7,194 nucleotides of DNA from Phycisphaerae bacterium. Its GTDB lineage: Bacteria > Planctomycetota > Phycisphaerae > WQYP01. Positions within the stretch are counted from its first letter, which is position 1. Each line of letters opens with the position of its first letter. The stretch lies in the NCBI GenBank assembly GCA_013044065.1, contig JABEVA010000325.1, forward strand, positions 1-7,194, read 5' to 3'. Both the position numbers and the translations under genes were made by a program. Shown here piece by piece: positions 3,720 to 7,194 of the stretch. The notes under the pieces are model-generated. The model saw only the letters and a list, made by a program, of their open reading frames with translations, had not been told where the DNA came from and did no database searches.

Positions 3720-6700
3720 TTATCGCCGGCCGGCAAAGCGACCGAAGCGCACGGCCAGGGTGGGCAAAATGAGCAAATTAAGCAGGGTGGAGGTACAGAG
3801 TCCTCCCACGATGACCTGGGCCAGTGGACCTTCAATTTCGCGGCCCGGTGCCCCGCTGCCCAGAGCCAGCGGCAACAGGCCCAGGGCGGCCACCAGCGCG
3901 GTCATCAAGATCGCCGGCAGTCGGTCCACCGCGCCGTCAATGGCGGTTTGCACATTCCAGGTTCGGCCTTCGCGGGCCACCAGATGCTGGTAATGCGAAA
4001 GCAGCATGATGGAATTGCGCAGGGTAATGCCAAAGAGCGTGATAAACCCGACCATGGCTCCCAGCGAAAGCGCGCCGCCGCAAAGCCACGCCGCCAACAC
4101 GCCGCCCACCAGGGCCAGCGGCAGGTTGATCAGCAGCAGCACAACATTATTAAAATGTTTAAGCACCACAAACAAGAGCAGCAAGATGCCCAGCAGGGCG
4201 ATGGCGGAATGTACCAGCAGGTCATGGCGGGCCTGGGCGGCAGCCTCGGCGGAACCGGTAAAATTGACGATCACTCCGGCGGGCAGATGGAGTTTGGCAA
4301 TGGCATCCTGGGCGGCGTGGACATATTGGCCGGCGGTAGTACCCGAGAGTTCGATATTAATAACGCGGGCCCGCTGGCCGTTCATGTGGGAAATCAGATA
4401 AAAGCCGCGACCTTCATAGATACGTACCAAGTCGGACAAAGGAATCCAGGCCCCCGTGGCGGTGTGAATGGGTAATCGACCAATCATGGCGATGCGGTTG
4501 GCGTAGCGGGGCGTCATGGTCGCCACGACGGGCCAAACCCGCGTGCCATGATAAATGTGTCCGACCAGATGCCCACGAATTAACGCATGAACGGAAGCCA
4601 GAACCGCCAGGGGATCCAGGCCCCAGCGTTTGAGCTGCCGGTACCGAAGCCGCACTTTGATTTCCGGAGCGTAGGAAGCGGTTTGTGGCACTACGCTTAG
4701 CGCGCCGGGAACTTTCTTCAGGCGCGCAGCAATCATGGCGGTGGCTCTTTCGATGGCATTAAATTGGTTACCGATGATTTGCACCGCCACCGGCGTGCCG
4801 GATCCGGAAATACCCTGATTGATGAGTTCCGAGAGCACACTGTTATAGGAGATCAGCACACCGGGAAATTTTTTAATCAAAGTCGCCATATCCGCGCGGA
4901 ATTTTCGCGACTGCGCCGGCGAAAGAGACTTTACCCGTATTTGGTAGGCGCTGTATTGCGGCCCGCGCACATCGCCGGCCAGCGCCGGTTTGCCGGCCCG
5001 CTGCACCACATAACGTATGTACGGAATTTTCCGCAGATCCGCGGTGATGCGGTTACCCACGGCCATGGATTGGCTTAGTGAAGAGCCCGCCACCAGGGCC
5101 AGATGCACCACGTAATTGTTTTCGTTGAGACGCGGCAGGAATTCGGTTTTGAGCAAGGGCAGCAGGGCCAGGCCGGCCAGAGTTACCACCACCACCAGAG
5201 CCACCACCAGCGTGCGCCAATTTTCAACTCCGGTGAGCAACCGGCGATAACCGCGTTTGAGGTGGCTGGTGAGCCAGGCATCGTGGCGGGTAACGGCCAC
5301 AGAGGGCAGCAGCGTCATGCACAATGCGGGGGTCAGGGTAAGGGCCAGAATAAGCGAAGAAAGCACCGCGGCAATATAGGCCACGGCCAAGGGGGCAAAA
5401 AACCGGCCCGCCAGCCCGCCGAGTCCGAAAATAGGGAGAAATACCAAAATGACCGCGGCGGTGGCGAACACCACGGCACTGCGCACCTCCAGCGAGGCGG
5501 CCAGCACCACGCCCATGGCCGCACGTGGCGCGGTGGAAAGGGCATTGAGCCGCAGGCGACGGGTGATGTTTTCCACATCAATCACCGCGTCATCCACCAC
5601 TTCGCCGATGGCCACCGCCAGGCCGCCCAAGGTCATGGTATTAACAGTGTAGCCCAGATGGGTGAGGATGGCGATGGCCGCCAGCAGGGACAGTGGAATG
5701 GCCAGGCAGGAAATAAGGCTGGTGCGCCAGTCGCCTAAAAATAACACCAGCACCAAAATGACCAGGCCGGCTCCGATCAGCAAAGAATCAACGAGGTTGT
5801 GCAGGGCGGTGGTGATGAAATCCGAGGCTTGCAGGATGCGATCATGCAAAGCAATGCCCTGCTCGGCCAGCACGGGCTTGAGCGAGGCCAAAGTTTTTTT
5901 TACGCGTGCACTCACATGCAAAATGTTGGTACCATAGGCCTGGCCGATCATCATCAGCACGCCCGGCTTTCCCATGATCGAAGCCGCGCCGACCTGTGGC
6001 AGATGGCTGATGCGGATATGGGCCACATCCGCCAGCGTTATCACCTGACTGCCGTGGGCGGCCACCGGCGTTTGGCCGAGTTGCTTCAGGGATTGAACCT
6101 GGCCATGCACGCGCAGGGTAATCGCCTGATTGGGCGTGGTAACCACGCCGGCACCCACCAGGCCGGTGGCCTGTCGGGCCGCGATGAGCACCTGCTTGAC
6201 ACTTAGGCCGTATTGAATTAACCGGCCGGGAATAATCTCAATGCGATAATCCTTTTGCAGGCCGCCGTAAATGGCCACCTCGGATACGCCCCGTACGGCC
6301 AGCAACCGCGGCTGCATCACCCAGTCGGCCACCGTGCGCAGGCGGCGGAGGTCATTGGTTTTGCTGGTAATGGCCGCCACGGTGACCCAGCGTATGGAGC
6401 TGACCAGCGGCATGAGCACCGGCGTATGTACATGGGGCGGCAAGGTGCCGGCAACCTGCGCCAGCCGCTGGGAAACGGCCTGCTCATCGCGATAAATGTT
6501 GGATCCACTGGGAAAAAGCACTTTGACAACGGATATTCCCTGCATCGATTTGGAGAAGGTTTTTTCCGCCCCCACCCCACCGGCCAGCGCCTGCTCGATG
6601 GGCGTGGTGACGAGTTTTTCGACCTGACTGGGACTAAAACCCGGGGCCACCGTTTTAATGTTCAATTGCGGCTCAACGAAATTGGGGTAAACATCGTAGC

Positions 6701-6803
6701 GGGCGCGAACAATGGAATAAATGCCGTAGCCCACCAACATACACGCCAGCGCGATGATGATACCTCGAAGATGCAGAGAAAATTTTACGATCCGCTTGAG
6801 CAT
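3720..6803 (-). CDS. CusA/CzcA-type RND efflux permease
   Basis: A 1027-residue inner-membrane proton-driven antiporter of the resistance-nodulation-division superfamily, the pump of a tripartite efflux system. The length matches the family (about 1000-1060) and the gene looks intact. TM1 lies at about 14-31. YPNFVEPQLNIKTVAPGFSP (39-58) and VEKLVTTPIEQALAG (61-75) are typical of the metal-efflux branch. TM2-TM6 span about 338-500. The TM4 proton-relay motif GEVVDDAVIDVENI (400-413) carries Asp404, Asp405 and Glu411. A second periplasmic region covers about 553-858. TM8-TM12 follow, with GFITLFGITLRNSIMLLSH (919-937) and GREIEGPLAQVIVGGL (987-1002). The substrate, a divalent or monovalent metal ion or another compound, cannot be fixed from sequence. 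The ATG at 6803 is the first possible start after an in-frame stop. It ends 20 bases from the convergent ART-like gene. Confidence 0.93.
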   Translation of the reverse strand: MLKRIVKFSLHLRGIIIALACMLVGYGIYSIVRARYDVYPNFVEPQLNIKTVAPGFSPSQVEKLVTTPIEQALAGGVGAEKTFSKSMQGISVVKVLFPSGSNIYRDEQAVSQRLAQVAGTLPPHVHTPVLMPLVSSIRWVTVAAITSKTNDLRRLRTVADWVMQPRLLAVRGVSEVAIYGGLQKDYRIEIIPGRLIQYGLSVKQVLIAARQATGLVGAGVVTTPNQAITLRVHGQVQSLKQLGQTPVAAHGSQVITLADVAHIRISHLPQVGAASIMGKPGVLMMIGQAYGTNILHVSARVKKTLASLKPVLAEQGIALHDRILQASDFITTALHNLVDSLLIGAGLVILVLVLFLGDWRTSLISCLAIPLSLLAAIAILTHLGYTVNTMTLGGLAVAIGEVVDDAVIDVENITRRLRLNALSTAPRAAMGVVLAASLEVRSAVVFATAAVILVFLPIFGLGGLAGRFFAPLAVAYIAAVLSSLILALTLTPALCMTLLPSVAVTRHDAWLTSHLKRGYRRLLTGVENWRTLVVALVVVVTLAGLALLPLLKTEFLPRLNENNYVVHLALVAGSSLSQSMAVGNRITADLRKIPYIRYVVQRAGKPALAGDVRGPQYSAYQIRVKSLSPAQSRKFRADMATLIKKFPGVLISYNSVLSELINQGISGSGTPVAVQIIGNQFNAIERATAMIAARLKKVPGALSVVPQTASYAPEIKVRLRYRQLKRWGLDPLAVLASVHALIRGHLVGHIYHGTRVWPVVATMTPRYANRIAMIGRLPIHTATGAWIPLSDLVRIYEGRGFYLISHMNGQRARVINIELSGTTAGQYVHAAQDAIAKLHLPAGVIVNFTGSAEAAAQARHDLLVHSAIALLGILLLLFVVLKHFNNVVLLLINLPLALVGGVLAAWLCGGALSLGAMVGFITLFGITLRNSIMLLSHYQHLVAREGRTWNVQTAIDGAVDRLPAILMTALVAALGLLPLALGSGAPGREIEGPLAQVIVGGLCTSTLLNLLILPTLAVRFGRFAGRR

Positions 6804-6874
6804 CTGAATTCCATCTTTTTAAGGTGCCGGGGCACCATAACGTATCAACGTATCACCATGCCACCTAGTCACCA
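6804..6874 (-). promoter_or_regulatory. intercistronic hairpin and tandem 8-mer between adaptor and permease genes
   Basis: Between the adaptor stop and the permease start lies a perfect 6-bp inverted repeat, GGTGCC/GGCACC (6823-6828 and 6831-6836), about 20 bases before the permease ATG. Upstream of it in the direction of transcription is a tandem 8-mer, AACGTATC twice (6839-6854). The hairpin lacks a U tract, so it is unlikely to be a full terminator. It could modulate the mRNA ratio or the permease ribosome binding site, which is itself weak (GGA about 7 bases before ATG). Confidence 0.4.
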
Positions 6875-7194
6875 TTAAAAGGACTGCTTGAGCGTCTTTT
6901 GCAGTTGAATGGTCATCAGCAGTTGAGCTCCCCTGGACACCACAAGCCGCTGCGGTAATGTGCCGGGCCGCACGGCAAAACCGCCGGGCACCGCCACGGG
7001 GTGTATAAGTTCCCGCAAGACAAACGCACCTCCGGGGTGCTGAAAATAGACCCAGCGCCGGCCCCGCCACCACACCGCCGCCGCTCGCGGCACCACCATC
7101 ATTTGGATGGCTTTGGCTATTTTCGGTACCAGGGCGGTAATGGCCATTTCTGGCCGCAGCGTTCCGGAATTATTGAGCATGTACAAAATGGAAA
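6875..7194 (-). CDS. efflux RND periplasmic adaptor subunit (membrane fusion protein), C-terminal part
   Basis: The frame is open to the window edge, so only about the last 105 residues are seen and the 5' end lies outside. The visible part contains NNSGTLRPEMAITALV, the 'G.LRPGM' element that closes the beta-barrel domain of adaptors such as CusB and CzcB. A membrane-proximal domain follows, with VPRAAAVWWRGRRWVYFQHPGGAFVLREL, and the protein ends in VVSRGAQLLMTIQLQKTLKQSF, matching the usual VV..GA.LL ending. Adaptors link the inner-membrane RND pump to an outer-membrane channel. It lies directly upstream of the permease gene on the same strand, the normal adaptor-pump order, which supports the assignment. 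Glu replaces the usual Gly in LRPGM. The ATG or TTG near 7180-7186 is internal, not the start. Confidence 0.85.
   Translation of the reverse strand, partial: SILYMLNNSGTLRPEMAITALVPKIAKAIQMMVVPRAAAVWWRGRRWVYFQHPGGAFVLRELIHPVAVPGGFAVRPGTLPQRLVVSRGAQLLMTIQLQKTLKQSF

Noticed and set aside
5103..5738. 211-codon plus-strand open frame within the RND gene
   Set aside because: Gln/Gly/His-rich composition typical of an antisense shadow of membrane-protein coding sequence.
6255..6878. 207-codon plus-strand open frame opposite the 5' end of the RND gene
   Set aside because: Antisense to the conserved N-terminal part of the permease; composition is that of a shadow frame.

Overview
The window is a bacterial chromosome segment of fairly high GC. 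Sampled 60-base lines inside the large transporter gene are 57-70% G+C. The zinc-free S4 protein encoded as a single gene, the style of the S4 sequence and the spaced, repeat-bearing intergenic DNA suggest a Planctomycetota-like organism, perhaps Phycisphaerae. This is an inference from sequence style, not a database match.

Layout. Positions 1-726 hold no convincing complete gene. A reading frame open from the left edge may be the tail of a truncated gene, and it runs into the first of two 63-bp near-identical direct repeats. After these come a GC-rich hairpin, a good sigma-70-type promoter and a structured leader for rpsD (727-1323, +). rpsD meets a minus-strand two-gene unit tail to tail and overlaps it by 20 bp. 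That unit is an SGNH-fold hydrolase translationally coupled (ATGA overlap) to a four-helix DUF2127 membrane protein. Positions 2545-2804 hold only its upstream region.

Positions 2805-3699 form a distinct, lower-GC unit facing the other way. It starts with a 110-bp imperfect palindrome with perfect 13-bp terminal inverted repeats (MITE-like). A 50-residue protein with a strong ribosome binding site follows, and three bases later a 197-residue protein whose GFHG and GHGIYF motifs suggest an ADP-ribosyltransferase/DUF3990-like fold. Gene order, size ratio and tight spacing resemble a toxin-antitoxin or defence pair. This is the most interesting part of the window.

Positions 3720-7194 (-) hold an efflux operon: the C-terminal part of a periplasmic adaptor (membrane fusion protein), a 71-bp gap with a hairpin and a tandem 8-mer, and a complete CusA/CzcA-type RND permease. 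Together with an outer-membrane channel not seen here, these would form a tripartite pump exporting metal ions or other toxic compounds.
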